Part shown: piece by piece, positions 26,809-34,832 of the stretch
Layout: every line of letters begins with the position of its first letter
Position numbering within the stretch: position 1 is the first letter of the stretch
Origin: Bacteroidota bacterium
Lineage (GTDB): Bacteria > Bacteroidota > Bacteroidia > Chitinophagales > Saprospiraceae
Length of the DNA: 44,396 bases
Direction of reading: 5' to 3'
Assembly (NCBI GenBank): GCA_029561355.1
Contig: JAKQJD010000197.1
Coordinates: 1-44,396, forward strand
Program-made: the position numbers and the translations under genes
The notes under the pieces: model-generated
What the model saw: only the letters and a program-made list of their open reading frames with translations
Database searches by the model: none
Told to the model about the DNA's origin: nothing

Positions 26809-27204
26809 ATGCCTATCACAGCGATCTATCTCCAACCCAAAGATCAACCCCGGCAACGTCTTTTGAACTATAAAATCGACTTCGACCAGCACATCGACGA
26901 CCGCACCGGCGAACCGGTCGGACAACCTGTCCTAACCAAATTGTCAGTCGTTATTTCCCGTAGCAGCCAGGATAACGAACCCTTCTTTGTCGACTGGATG
27001 CTCGACCCTTCCAAAAAGGTCGACCTGACCATCGCTTTTTACGACAACACCCACCTGAAGCGGGAACTCAAAATCGATGGCGCCTACCTGGTGAGTTATC
27101 TGCAGGAATTAAAGCAAGCCGGCACGATCGAAGAAACGCTGGAAATTTCTCCCGAGAAAATGCAGATCGATTCCATCCCTTTCGACCGGCAGGATGCCAT
27201 GTAA
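26809..27204 (+). CDS. tssD: T6SS tube protein TssD (Hcp)
   Basis: A 131-residue protein of the Bacteroidota Hcp (TssD) family. It opens MPITAIYLQPKDQ and contains LTIAFYDNTHLKRELKIDGAYLVSYLQEL, matching the conserved beta-barrel and helix of hexameric Hcp rings that stack to form the inner tube. No C-terminal effector extension is present, so this is a structural Hcp. It sits between tssC and vgrG and is followed by a GC-rich stem-loop (27221-27275) that could reduce read-through and so raise hcp mRNA relative to downstream genes. Confidence 0.92.
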   Translation: MPITAIYLQPKDQPRQRLLNYKIDFDQHIDDRTGEPVGQPVLTKLSVVISRSSQDNEPFFVDWMLDPSKKVDLTIAFYDNTHLKRELKIDGAYLVSYLQELKQAGTIEETLEISPEKMQIDSIPFDRQDAM

Positions 27205-27220
27205 ACCCTGTTAACCCCCT

Positions 27221-27275
27221 GTGGCGGCGTCGGTAGGCGTGTGCTCCGCTGAAGGCGCCGCCGCTATTTCTTTTC
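27221..27275 (+). terminator. Stem-loop after hcp, possible partial terminator
   Basis: GTGGCGGCG (27221-27229) pairs with CGCCGCCGC (27256-27264), including one G-T pair, around a 26-base loop. It is followed by TATTTCTTTT. The 93-bp gap between hcp and vgrG is the longest inside the operon. The structure would fit an attenuator that favours high hcp expression while allowing read-through into vgrG. It may equally stabilise the hcp mRNA 3' end. Confidence 0.5.
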
Positions 27276-27297
27276 CGAATTATTTACATTTTTTGCC

Positions 27298-28875
27298 ATG
27301 ACAGCATCCGCATCATATTCTCCCATCGTTCTCGAAGGCTGGCACCCGGATTGGATCTTCAACGGCCTGCAACTCCGGCAGTCGTACAATGGTCACCATG
27401 TATTCGATATTTCGGTGTTAATTCCGCATTCGGGCGCCCGCAAAGGTGGGAAAAATGCGCAGCAGGCACTATCGCAGGAAGCCCTTACGGGAATCCTGGG
27501 CCGCAAGATCGTGCTGCATTTGCGCAACCCTGGAAAATCTGACCCCGCCTGCCGCTTCGAAGGGTTTGTCGATCAGGCCGAACCTGCATGGACTTCCCGG
27601 GCCTGCGCCCTGCGTATTACCGGATACAGCCCTACCGTATTGATGGATTGTATGCCTTCTTTCCGCACGTTTTATAAAAAACCGCTGAGCGGGATCGCAC
27701 GCCAAATCACAGAGAAATATGGCCGGTCGATACCCGCTCTTTCGCTGACGGGCGCCGATGGCGACGCTGATTTTTCCGTACAGTACCAGGAAACGGACTA
27801 CAGCTACCTGTGCCGCCTGGCCGATGAACACGGCAAGGTGTTTTTCTACGACGGCGAACGCCTGCAATTCGGTAGCCTGGGGCAGGAAGGTCAGCCTACA
27901 AAAAGCATCCGGTTTGGCAAAGACCTCAAACAAGCGGGTATTTCGCTCAACACCGAGCCACTGCGCTTTCAACTCGGCGCTTTTGATCCCGAAAAAAATG
28001 AACTGTTGCAGGTTTCGGCGCCGGCATGCTATTCCGTTAATCCGCTCGTCCGGGAAACCGCTTCCCGCTCCGGCGTTTACCCTTCCTCGGATATCCACCT
28101 GTTCACCGCTACGTCCGGCGAAAAAGATCTTTCGGGGCGCACAAGCCGGATGCAATCCCGGCAGGCGCATAACCTGGTCCGTTTTCAGGGCACCTCCGAC
28201 CTTCCCGGCCTGTTGATCGGCAGCCGGATACAGATCAAGGGCGCTCCTGAAATACTCGGACAGGGCGATTACACGATACTGGAAATCAGTCATCAGATCA
28301 ACGGCGACCTTTCGTACAGCAACACCTTTTTTGCCGTGCCTACAGGTTTTCCATTTGCCCCCAGAATGCTTTCCGGGCGCGCTCCGCTGTGCGGCCCCTT
28401 ACCAGCCACCGTGAAAGACCATGATGATCCGGAAAAACTGGGCCGTGTCCGCGTCGAATTTATCGGCGACCAGGAAAAAACACGCTCTCCCTGGCTGCGC
28501 GTGCTCACGCCTTTTACGGGCTTCGGCGGCATGGGCTTCCGCCCGGAAGCGGGCGATATTGTGCTCGTTCAAAGCGAGGATTTCAACATAGAGAAATCTG
28601 CTTTTGTCAGTGGCGCTTTTTTTCATGGCAAAGCAAGAGCAGACCAATGGCACGATGCCGAAAACAAGAAAAAAGGATTCGCCACCGAAAAAATTTCCTT
28701 CCACATCGACGACCGCACGGGAAAACTCACCATCGAAGCCGACGAAATTGAAATCAAGGCGCGTAAAAAACTCAAAACCCGCGGCCAGACTGCCGAACAC
28801 TCCAGCGAAACAAATATGAAAATCGATGGCGGTAATCAACTCAGTGCCCAGGCCGGCAGGATAGATCTCAACTAA
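27298..28875 (+). CDS. vgrG: T6SS spike protein VgrG (TssI)
   Basis: A 525-residue protein. Residues 1-380 form the gp27-like base domain (QETDYSYLCRLADEHGKVFFYDG is highly characteristic). Next comes the gp5 OB-fold (DHDDPEKLGRVRVEFIGDQ, SPWLRVLTPFTGFGGMGFRP, GDIVLVQSEDFNIEKSAFVSG). A short beta-helix with repetitive charged/hydrophobic residues (ITIEADEIEIKARKKLK-like) ends the protein. No effector domain follows, so cargo would be carried by PAAR, Hcp or adaptors. VgrG trimers tip the Hcp tube and nucleate assembly on the baseplate. It lies 31 bp before tssF. Confidence 0.94.
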   Translation: MTASASYSPIVLEGWHPDWIFNGLQLRQSYNGHHVFDISVLIPHSGARKGGKNAQQALSQEALTGILGRKIVLHLRNPGKSDPACRFEGFVDQAEPAWTSRACALRITGYSPTVLMDCMPSFRTFYKKPLSGIARQITEKYGRSIPALSLTGADGDADFSVQYQETDYSYLCRLADEHGKVFFYDGERLQFGSLGQEGQPTKSIRFGKDLKQAGISLNTEPLRFQLGAFDPEKNELLQVSAPACYSVNPLVRETASRSGVYPSSDIHLFTATSGEKDLSGRTSRMQSRQAHNLVRFQGTSDLPGLLIGSRIQIKGAPEILGQGDYTILEISHQINGDLSYSNTFFAVPTGFPFAPRMLSGRAPLCGPLPATVKDHDDPEKLGRVRVEFIGDQEKTRSPWLRVLTPFTGFGGMGFRPEAGDIVLVQSEDFNIEKSAFVSGAFFHGKARADQWHDAENKKKGFATEKISFHIDDRTGKLTIEADEIEIKARKKLKTRGQTAEHSSETNMKIDGGNQLSAQAGRIDLN

Positions 28876-28906
28876 AATCATATCATTTTAAACCGTATCC
28901 CACGTC

Positions 28907-30421
28907 ATGCAAACGACCGAAACCATCAGTAACCGGCTGAAAATCCTGGCGTCTGGCCGCTTCCATTGCTCTGTAGAAGCTTTGCGCCCGGATATCAAAA
29001 TGATGATCGACTGGATGTCGGCCGAACTCGGCGACCTGTACCGCTCCCTCCGGCAAAGCGGCGACGTGATGGAGCGCCGTATCCGGCAGTACCTTCAGCC
29101 GGATACGCTGAACAGGCCTTTCCCGGCACACACGCTGGCATACGCCCAGCCCCGGAAAAACGGGTACATGCTCAACCCCGAAGACGACGTATGGCAATTG
29201 CAAACGCCTGGAAATGGATCGAATCCCGTGTTTTTCACGCCCTTGGCTCCCCTTCCGCTGGTGCGCGGCAAGGTGCGGTACCTGGCTTGCGGAAACATAC
29301 TTTCTGAACATACCGAACATGCGCGGTTCATGTTTAGGGCCAAGTGCCAACCGGAACAATCGCTTGCACCGGGTATCATGTGGATCGGTTTGCAACTGGA
29401 ATCGAACCCGCATCAGGATCAGCAACTGGATTTGTGTTTTCAAACGTCGGCACTACCCATAGAAAAAGCCCAAGCGTTGCTTGCGGCGCTTCCTTTGGTG
29501 TCGTGGAAACATGCCGAGCGGGTGCTTCCTGTTACCGCCGGTCTCTTTCACGACGATGCGACAGAACATAAATACCATTCCAAATATCCCGACGAGGAGT
29601 TTCTGTTTCTGCACGGAATTGAACAACAAATCCGGTCCGTTTACAATCCGCACTTTATCCGGATGGAACTTCCTGCGGGGTGCGAAACGACTACTCCCGA
29701 AACGTTGCGGGCTGTTTTCGATGCGGAACAAATATTGGAATTTGAAAAGCAATCCTTGATCTGGGTTCAACTTGTTTTCCCGGCCGGCTGCCCGACAGCC
29801 GACCTGGCATCTCTGTCGATTCAATTGAACTGTTTTCCGATCATCAACCGGCGTCTCGACAGCACACGTGATTTTGTTTCCACCGGCGACCGCGGTATCG
29901 AGGTCAGGGCTTTGAGCAACGCCGACAACGGCAGGGCCTCGCTACAGGAAATGGGTGTTTTTTTTCTGGGTATGCAACGCGTTTTTACGCGCAACCACGA
30001 CTTGAAACCAGTCATGTTCGATTCTTTTCCGGACAGCGCCCCGGGTACATATGCCCTGCAACACGGACGGGTAGAGGCCGACGACGTACACGACCTGTAT
30101 GCCCGCTTGGCCGACCTGACGGATTGTATTGAAGGCAGTGCCTCCACGCTGTCGTTGATCAATGCGCACGTCTTACAGGATGCTCTGATGAAGATCAAGG
30201 ACGGCAACAGATCGCTCGCCATCGCTTTGCGTGACATGCCGGCTCAGGATCGCGACATGGGGTATTACCTGCATCTTAAAATCACAGACCCCCTTCTGCG
30301 GATTTTTATCCGGTTCTGGATCACGCAAGGTCCGTATGCCGCCGGCCTCGCACAGCCGGGCGATGTGCTGCGGGCTGAGCGGACCGACTGGTCGGAGGCA
30401 GACACGGCCTGGGTCGTGTGA
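28907..30421 (+). CDS. tssF: T6SS baseplate subunit TssF
   Basis: A 504-residue protein that I assign to TssF. The C-terminal half contains IQLNCFPIINRR followed by a segment on VSTGDRGIEVRALS, matching the conserved N-C-x-P-x-x-N region of TssF in T6SS and related baseplate wedge proteins. The N-terminus (RLKILASGRFHCSVEALRPDIKM) is of the Bacteroidota type. TssF pairs with TssG and TssK to form the baseplate wedge. Position directly after vgrG fits. TssK was the main alternative, but a better TssK candidate lies at 33443-34519. The next gene, a peptidoglycan-enzyme-like protein, separates it from tssG, which usually follows it directly. Confidence 0.8.
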   Translation: MQTTETISNRLKILASGRFHCSVEALRPDIKMMIDWMSAELGDLYRSLRQSGDVMERRIRQYLQPDTLNRPFPAHTLAYAQPRKNGYMLNPEDDVWQLQTPGNGSNPVFFTPLAPLPLVRGKVRYLACGNILSEHTEHARFMFRAKCQPEQSLAPGIMWIGLQLESNPHQDQQLDLCFQTSALPIEKAQALLAALPLVSWKHAERVLPVTAGLFHDDATEHKYHSKYPDEEFLFLHGIEQQIRSVYNPHFIRMELPAGCETTTPETLRAVFDAEQILEFEKQSLIWVQLVFPAGCPTADLASLSIQLNCFPIINRRLDSTRDFVSTGDRGIEVRALSNADNGRASLQEMGVFFLGMQRVFTRNHDLKPVMFDSFPDSAPGTYALQHGRVEADDVHDLYARLADLTDCIEGSASTLSLINAHVLQDALMKIKDGNRSLAIALRDMPAQDRDMGYYLHLKITDPLLRIFIRFWITQGPYAAGLAQPGDVLRAERTDWSEADTAWVV

Positions 30422-30462
30422 GTCAACATATTCCATCACATTTCAAAACAAAAATCAACGAC

Positions 30463-30891
30463 ATGGCCTGGCTTATTTTTAAAAGAAGTATCGGCAAAAT
30501 CCTGCTGATCGAAGGCGAATTTTCTACGGACCCCAGCAAAATTTACACCGTTCGGAAGAAATGGAACGCGCACAACGAAACGACGTCACGCAGTAATGGC
30601 CCCTGCCCCAACGGAACCTGGCATTGGTCACACTATAATCGGCACATAGAAATGGGGTTCGCCCCCGGCTGCTACCGCAGCGCTTACGGATGCGAAGGCA
30701 TTCACGTATTCAGGGTGCCGGCAAGGTCGGGCATCGGCATACACGCCGGCAGGACCCTGGGGCAACCGGACGTAGTGGATGCTGTGAAAGGCAAAACGCT
30801 GGGTTGTATCCGCATACCTGCCGACGCGATGGTATACATCAACCGGATGCATAAAAGTGACCCAATTTCCGTCATCGTTGTAACCAATTAA
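30463..30891 (+). CDS. L,D-transpeptidase-like protein (Tlde1/DUF2778-like), candidate T6SS effector
   Basis: A 142-residue protein from the ATG at 30463 (MAWLIFKRSIGK). It has NGPCPNGTWHW, like the GP-x-P-x-GT strand motif of Tlde1/DUF2778, then IGIHAGR with His94. TLGCIRIPADAM follows, with Cys115 and Arg117. His, about 20 residues, then (S/T)-x-G-C-x-R is the catalytic signature of YkuD-type L,D-transpeptidases, which cut or exchange D-amino acids in peptidoglycan stem peptides. There is no signal peptide, so delivery by the T6SS would explain how it reaches the periplasm of a target cell. It lies between tssF and tssG, 41 bp after the former and 4 bp before a lipase-like gene. No obvious immunity gene is adjacent. 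DUF5675 proteins share a similar H/GC motif and are an alternative. Confidence 0.65.
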   Translation: MAWLIFKRSIGKILLIEGEFSTDPSKIYTVRKKWNAHNETTSRSNGPCPNGTWHWSHYNRHIEMGFAPGCYRSAYGCEGIHVFRVPARSGIGIHAGRTLGQPDVVDAVKGKTLGCIRIPADAMVYINRMHKSDPISVIVVTN

Positions 30892-30895
30892 AGCC

Positions 30896-31717
30896 ATGAG
30901 AATTGATTCGGAAGACCGGGAGTTCTGGATACAAAAACGTGCGGCCGATGCGGCGGCACATACGGCTGAAGTCATTAAGGCCCGGAACATCGCAATGATC
31001 AATGAAAGTTGCGGCATCGACGGAAATTGGGTTACCGTTTGCCCTGTAAGCAAGACAACGGCCCTGAATGCCACGTCCATTTATTTTGTCAACGGCATAT
31101 GGAACGACTACCTGGATGCAATGGAATCCACGCTCGACATTGCCAACCTGATCGGCGCCGATGTAACACTGGTGTATTCTTCCAACAAAGGCTGGAACCT
31201 GATCGATGCAGCCGATATCGCTATTGCAGGATTGAAAACGGCCGCCGTCTGCACACTGGCATCCAATGTAAAAAAGGATTTGAACAACAACCGTAAGGTT
31301 ATCCTCATCGGCCATAGCAGGGGAGCCGCGGTGGTTCAGTCGGCTGTAGAATCCATGTACATACAGGAGTGGCAGGGAAGCAATCTGGCCATACTCACCC
31401 TGGGCGGCTTTTCCAAAATGCCGGGAAAATGGAAAGTACCCAAGTCTGCTATGGTTCATTCCTATGCCCAGGCAAGTTCCCGTACATTCGATATGGTGCC
31501 ATTCCTAAGACATGAACTGGGCGAAGCGTTCGATCTGCGTATTGTCTTCAAAGGTGCAAACCTGCTGTTGAACCCGAAATTTTATCGGTTCGCTTTCAAA
31601 CTAATGACTGGCAATATTCACGCAATTAAAAACTATCGTATTGCTATTCAAGTGTTTATGGCCGATTATCGAAATGGCCGACGAGGCAGGAACAGCCAAA
31701 CACTCTGGTTTTACTGA
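30896..31717 (+). CDS. Alpha/beta-hydrolase (lipase-like) protein, candidate T6SS effector
   Basis: A 273-residue protein with a basic helical N-terminus (about 60 residues) and then an alpha/beta-hydrolase core. SIYFVNGIWNDYLDAMEST is an opening strand-loop seen in DUF687-like lipases. KVILIGHSRGAAVVQSAVES carries the nucleophile elbow G-H-S-R-G with Ser141, and SYAQASSRTFDMVPFLRHE is a plausible acid/His region. No signal peptide is seen. GxSxG hydrolases are known antibacterial T6SS effectors (Tle families), which attack target-cell phospholipids. It follows the L,D-transpeptidase-like gene by 4 bp, so the two are surely co-expressed. The alternative is that one of the two is a housekeeping or immunity protein; nothing in this sequence looks like a typical immunity fold. 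Confidence 0.6.
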   Translation: MRIDSEDREFWIQKRAADAAAHTAEVIKARNIAMINESCGIDGNWVTVCPVSKTTALNATSIYFVNGIWNDYLDAMESTLDIANLIGADVTLVYSSNKGWNLIDAADIAIAGLKTAAVCTLASNVKKDLNNNRKVILIGHSRGAAVVQSAVESMYIQEWQGSNLAILTLGGFSKMPGKWKVPKSAMVHSYAQASSRTFDMVPFLRHELGEAFDLRIVFKGANLLLNPKFYRFAFKLMTGNIHAIKNYRIAIQVFMADYRNGRRGRNSQTLWFY

Positions 31718-31733
31718 CAAAACTTAACCGCCC

Positions 31734-32534
31734 ATGACACTCAATTCCCTTCCGTCCCTTCTGGCCGCTCTGCTGGTGGAAGCAGGCGAACATTCCCTGG
31801 ATCAGATATCCATTCATGCGGCAGACGGACCGTTTGTTCCTGCTTTACGTCAAATTCTCCATGCCAAAAAGGACCGGGATGGCCAACGCACCCGGATCCG
31901 CACCCGCAGCAAGCGACCCGAATCCCTTGCATTGGAACAGGAGATGCCGGCAGACCATCCTTTTCTGGCAATGAAAACCTTGTTCGAACAGGAGACATCG
32001 CGCCTCCAGATAGAACAATGCCTCTATGAACGCCGGCAAATACTCGGGCAGCCGACACTGCACACCCATTTTTTCCACGAAACCGACTCCTGGGAAAATC
32101 CCTTTAAAAAAATATTCGCTTTTTTTCTGCCCTATGGGTCACAAATCAGCGGGCATACGGTACTAATTGAAAAGTGCCTCAGTGCCGCGCTCGGTGAGGC
32201 GGTTCGGGTAAAAGCAACATTCCCGATGAAACGGTTCATTCCGGGTGGCGCCACAGGAAATATGCTGGTAGGCAGCACTGCCAAGGTAGGAGGCATTGCT
32301 ACGGCCGTAATGCCCGGATTTTTAATTTTAATCGGCCCTGTAGCCGCGCAGCATTTGAAACCGCTGGCCCCGGGAAGCCGGATGCGGGAATTCCTGGAAA
32401 AAGCCCTGCTGCTACTTTTCCTGCCCGGCAACAGCGGCTGGGAAATTCGGATCGAAACGGCGCCGGATGTGAATAAATGCCGCCTGGGAACCGCTGAAAA
32501 ACCGATGCTACTACAAATTAACAGTACAATATAA
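31734..32534 (+). CDS. tssG: T6SS baseplate subunit TssG-like
   Basis: A 266-residue protein. Its middle and end fit the TssG pattern: an IFAFFLPYGSQISGHTVLIEKCLS segment, then LVGSTAKVGG, then IGPVAAQHLKPLAPGSRM with LLLFLPGNSGWEIRI, and a final KCRLGTAEKPMLLQIN (TssG proteins end with an R-L-G motif). It is shorter than proteobacterial TssG (about 330), as in T6SS(iii). TssG joins two TssF and TssK trimers in each baseplate wedge. It is 16 bp after the lipase-like gene and 13 bp before tssN. Identity is supported mainly by these weak motifs and by context. Confidence 0.65.
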   Translation: MTLNSLPSLLAALLVEAGEHSLDQISIHAADGPFVPALRQILHAKKDRDGQRTRIRTRSKRPESLALEQEMPADHPFLAMKTLFEQETSRLQIEQCLYERRQILGQPTLHTHFFHETDSWENPFKKIFAFFLPYGSQISGHTVLIEKCLSAALGEAVRVKATFPMKRFIPGGATGNMLVGSTAKVGGIATAVMPGFLILIGPVAAQHLKPLAPGSRMREFLEKALLLLFLPGNSGWEIRIETAPDVNKCRLGTAEKPMLLQINSTI

Positions 32535-32547
32535 AACCTGATTCAAT

Positions 32548-33435
32548 ATGATGGCCCGACTTTTTGCACCGCTCCAATCAAGATTTAATGTGCGCAACCA
32601 CCCTGTTGTACGCAAGGTATTATTACCCCTGTTTGTAGTAAGTGCGCTGTTTGCACTTCTAGCCGGTATGGATGCCCGTATTTCGGACGATCCCTCTCGA
32701 ATCGTTTTCCATTTCCGGGCAGTTGCGGCCATGGCTTTTCTGGCGGGTTTGCTTTTAGCCTGGTTGTTCGAAGCCAGGTGGTGGCAAGGATATTCCGTGG
32801 CCAGGAAAAACCTGTTGCTGGCCGGCTCCGTTTTATGGGGAATTTGCCTGTTTTGCCTGATTTCGCCGCGCGTGGGTTGGCAAAATACTGCCCCGGGATA
32901 CCTGGGGATGTATCTGCCGCTGCTATTGACCGCCGGTATTCCGTGGTTTTTCTGGCGTACGGTATGTTCGCTTGCAGCCATTCCGCAGTTGCGGTATGCT
33001 CCATACCGGTTCGACAGTATCCAGGATGCGATTGCAACCGTCGATTGGTCGCAAAACCTCCAGGTAGGTATCCGCTGGGTTTTTATCGACGATTTCAGCG
33101 AAGTAAGCCCCGACGGAATCTATACTTTCCGAACGTTTACACCCAATACTTTAAAAACTATCCCGCTGGGTCACTTATTTAAGGCACTTCTTGGGCTGCA
33201 CAATATTCAAACCCGGGCACAAACGCCCATTCTTTTTCAGGAATACGGTTGGGAGTTTTACAATTACCCCTACTGGTTCTGGCCCCGGCGTAAACGATAC
33301 CTGGATCCGTATAAAATCATGCGAAAACTCAGGGTAAGATACCCGGTAGTCTCCAAATTGGAACGGCAACGCGCATCTTTTCCGCTGCACCGCAGGTTCC
33401 GTTCTGCTACTATTTACGTCACCCGTTCAAAATAA
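32548..33435 (+). CDS. tssN: T6SS(iii) membrane protein TssN
   Basis: A 295-residue protein with four hydrophobic segments in the first 150 residues (VLLPLFVVSALFALLAG; AMAFLAGLLLAWLF; LLLAGSVLWGICLFCLIS; YLGMYLPLLLTAGIPWFF). A cytosolic domain of about 140 residues follows, rich in Tyr/Trp/Arg (YGWEFYNYPYWFWPRRKR). This is the layout of TssN, which is specific to the Bacteroidota T6SS and is thought to replace parts of the TssJLM membrane complex. Two adjacent ATGs (32548 and 32551) are possible starts. The tssK start follows 7 bp after its stop. Confidence 0.8.
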   Translation: MMARLFAPLQSRFNVRNHPVVRKVLLPLFVVSALFALLAGMDARISDDPSRIVFHFRAVAAMAFLAGLLLAWLFEARWWQGYSVARKNLLLAGSVLWGICLFCLISPRVGWQNTAPGYLGMYLPLLLTAGIPWFFWRTVCSLAAIPQLRYAPYRFDSIQDAIATVDWSQNLQVGIRWVFIDDFSEVSPDGIYTFRTFTPNTLKTIPLGHLFKALLGLHNIQTRAQTPILFQEYGWEFYNYPYWFWPRRKRYLDPYKIMRKLRVRYPVVSKLERQRASFPLHRRFRSATIYVTRSK

Positions 33436-33442
33436 CTTTCAT

Positions 33443-34519
33443 ATGAAATCGATCCATCACTTTCCCGCACCGAACATTGTGCCGGGCCAGAACCTTACTG
33501 CCGATACTTTTGCTGACATATTTGCCTGGATACAGTCGCTTGCAGCCGATGCCATATTTGCAGTACGCAGGCCGCTACGCTATGGCTTGATGACTTTTTC
33601 GGATGGTCGCAAGCCACTGATGTTGGCAAAAAATGGTTCAAGTATCGAACTGCTGCAATGCATAGCCACTACCTCTGCCGGATCGTTTATCGGACATTTT
33701 GAAAACACTCATCCGGTACTCCGGCTTGATCTGGCGAAGGAAAACCTCGATCCGCAGGAGCAACAGTACGATCTGCTGGTGGAGGTGAACAATGCAGCGA
33801 CGTGCACATTCGGCCCTGAAATACACGACCCTTGCAGGCCGTCCTTTGTAGGCGTCGCTTACCGGCTGCGCGTACAACCCGCCCGGGTACAGAAGGCGCC
33901 CGTTTCGGATGCACTGCGCATCGGGATACTGAAATACCAGGCAGGTGAATGGCAGTTGCAGGAATTTATACCTCCTTGTACACATTTGGGCGCTCATGCC
34001 AGACTACAGTCGGCGCAGGGCGAACTGACGGAAGGCTTCAAAAAATTGACCGAATTTTTTCCCGAGGTGGTGCAACAAACCGACTCTTACCAGGCAAAAG
34101 CAATGCTCGAACTGAGGGAACTTACCGTGAATCTGGGGTCATCCCTGGCATCTCATTCGCACCGTTACCTTCAGTTGGGTGAACACAGCGACCCCTTCGA
34201 TTTATTTGATTTTTGGGCCGCAATGGCCCTTCAAATGTCGTTTTTTTTGGATTGCCTGAAGGATAGCACTGGTTTTTACCTTTTGCTAAAACAATGCACT
34301 ATGCAAGCCAGCGGCGTGTATTATACGCAGGACAGCTGGAATAAAGCCATTCAGCAAATGGCCAATTTCAAGTATGATCAGGAAGACATCTTATCCGCTG
34401 TGGAAAAAACGGATATCTTCATTAATACGATCGTGCCGGTTTTCAAGGCGCTCAGGTCCCAATACCAGCCCTCGCCCGGCCCCGTTATTTCTGAAAAGCA
34501 AGAAACACAGACCTGGTAA
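33443..34519 (+). CDS. tssK: T6SS baseplate subunit TssK-like
   Basis: A 358-residue protein. The N-terminal half has features of TssK: LRYGLMTFSDGRKPLML, QQYDLLVEVNNA, a proline-containing loop of the kind HDPCRPSFVGVAYRLRVQP, and LRIGILKYQAGEWQL followed by EFIPPCTHLGAHARL. The C-terminal half is helical, as expected for the trimerisation and receptor-contact domains. TssK links the baseplate to the membrane complex, and its position directly after tssN fits. It lies 11 bp before the PAAR gene. Assignment is by motif pattern and context. Confidence 0.75.
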   Translation: MKSIHHFPAPNIVPGQNLTADTFADIFAWIQSLAADAIFAVRRPLRYGLMTFSDGRKPLMLAKNGSSIELLQCIATTSAGSFIGHFENTHPVLRLDLAKENLDPQEQQYDLLVEVNNAATCTFGPEIHDPCRPSFVGVAYRLRVQPARVQKAPVSDALRIGILKYQAGEWQLQEFIPPCTHLGAHARLQSAQGELTEGFKKLTEFFPEVVQQTDSYQAKAMLELRELTVNLGSSLASHSHRYLQLGEHSDPFDLFDFWAAMALQMSFFLDCLKDSTGFYLLLKQCTMQASGVYYTQDSWNKAIQQMANFKYDQEDILSAVEKTDIFINTIVPVFKALRSQYQPSPGPVISEKQETQTW

Positions 34520-34530
34520 ATCTTTTATTT

Positions 34531-34821
34531 ATGCCACAAGCTGTATTCATCGGATGTTATCACGTTTGCCCGGCTTACGACGGCGACCACCCCCACACCG
34601 GCGGAAAGGCGCTACAGGGCAGTGCGAATGTTTGTACGGGCGGTAAAAATCTTTGCCGTACCGGCGACGCGCTTCAATGCCAGAGCGCCAGCCCCGATAC
34701 CGTTATCGGCGGATCCGCCACCGTATTTGTCAACGGTCTGCCTGCCGCCCGTCTGGGCGACCCGTGCTTGCACGGCGGAACGCTGGCTGAAGGGGCTCAA
34801 AACCTGTTTATTAATTCTTAA
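34531..34821 (+). CDS. PAAR-domain spike-tip protein
   Basis: A 96-residue protein that is only a PAAR domain. It has repeated Gly-Ser/Gly-Asp turns (GGKALQGSANV, GGKNLCRTGDALQC, DTVIGGSATVFVNGLPAARLGDP) and the metal-ligand His/Cys set of the cone tip (HVCP, HPHTGG, CLHGG). PAAR proteins cap the VgrG trimer and sharpen the spike; many carry toxins, but this one has no extension. It lies between tssK and tssO. Confidence 0.93.
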   Translation: MPQAVFIGCYHVCPAYDGDHPHTGGKALQGSANVCTGGKNLCRTGDALQCQSASPDTVIGGSATVFVNGLPAARLGDPCLHGGTLAEGAQNLFINS

Positions 34822-34832
34822 AACCAATAAAA

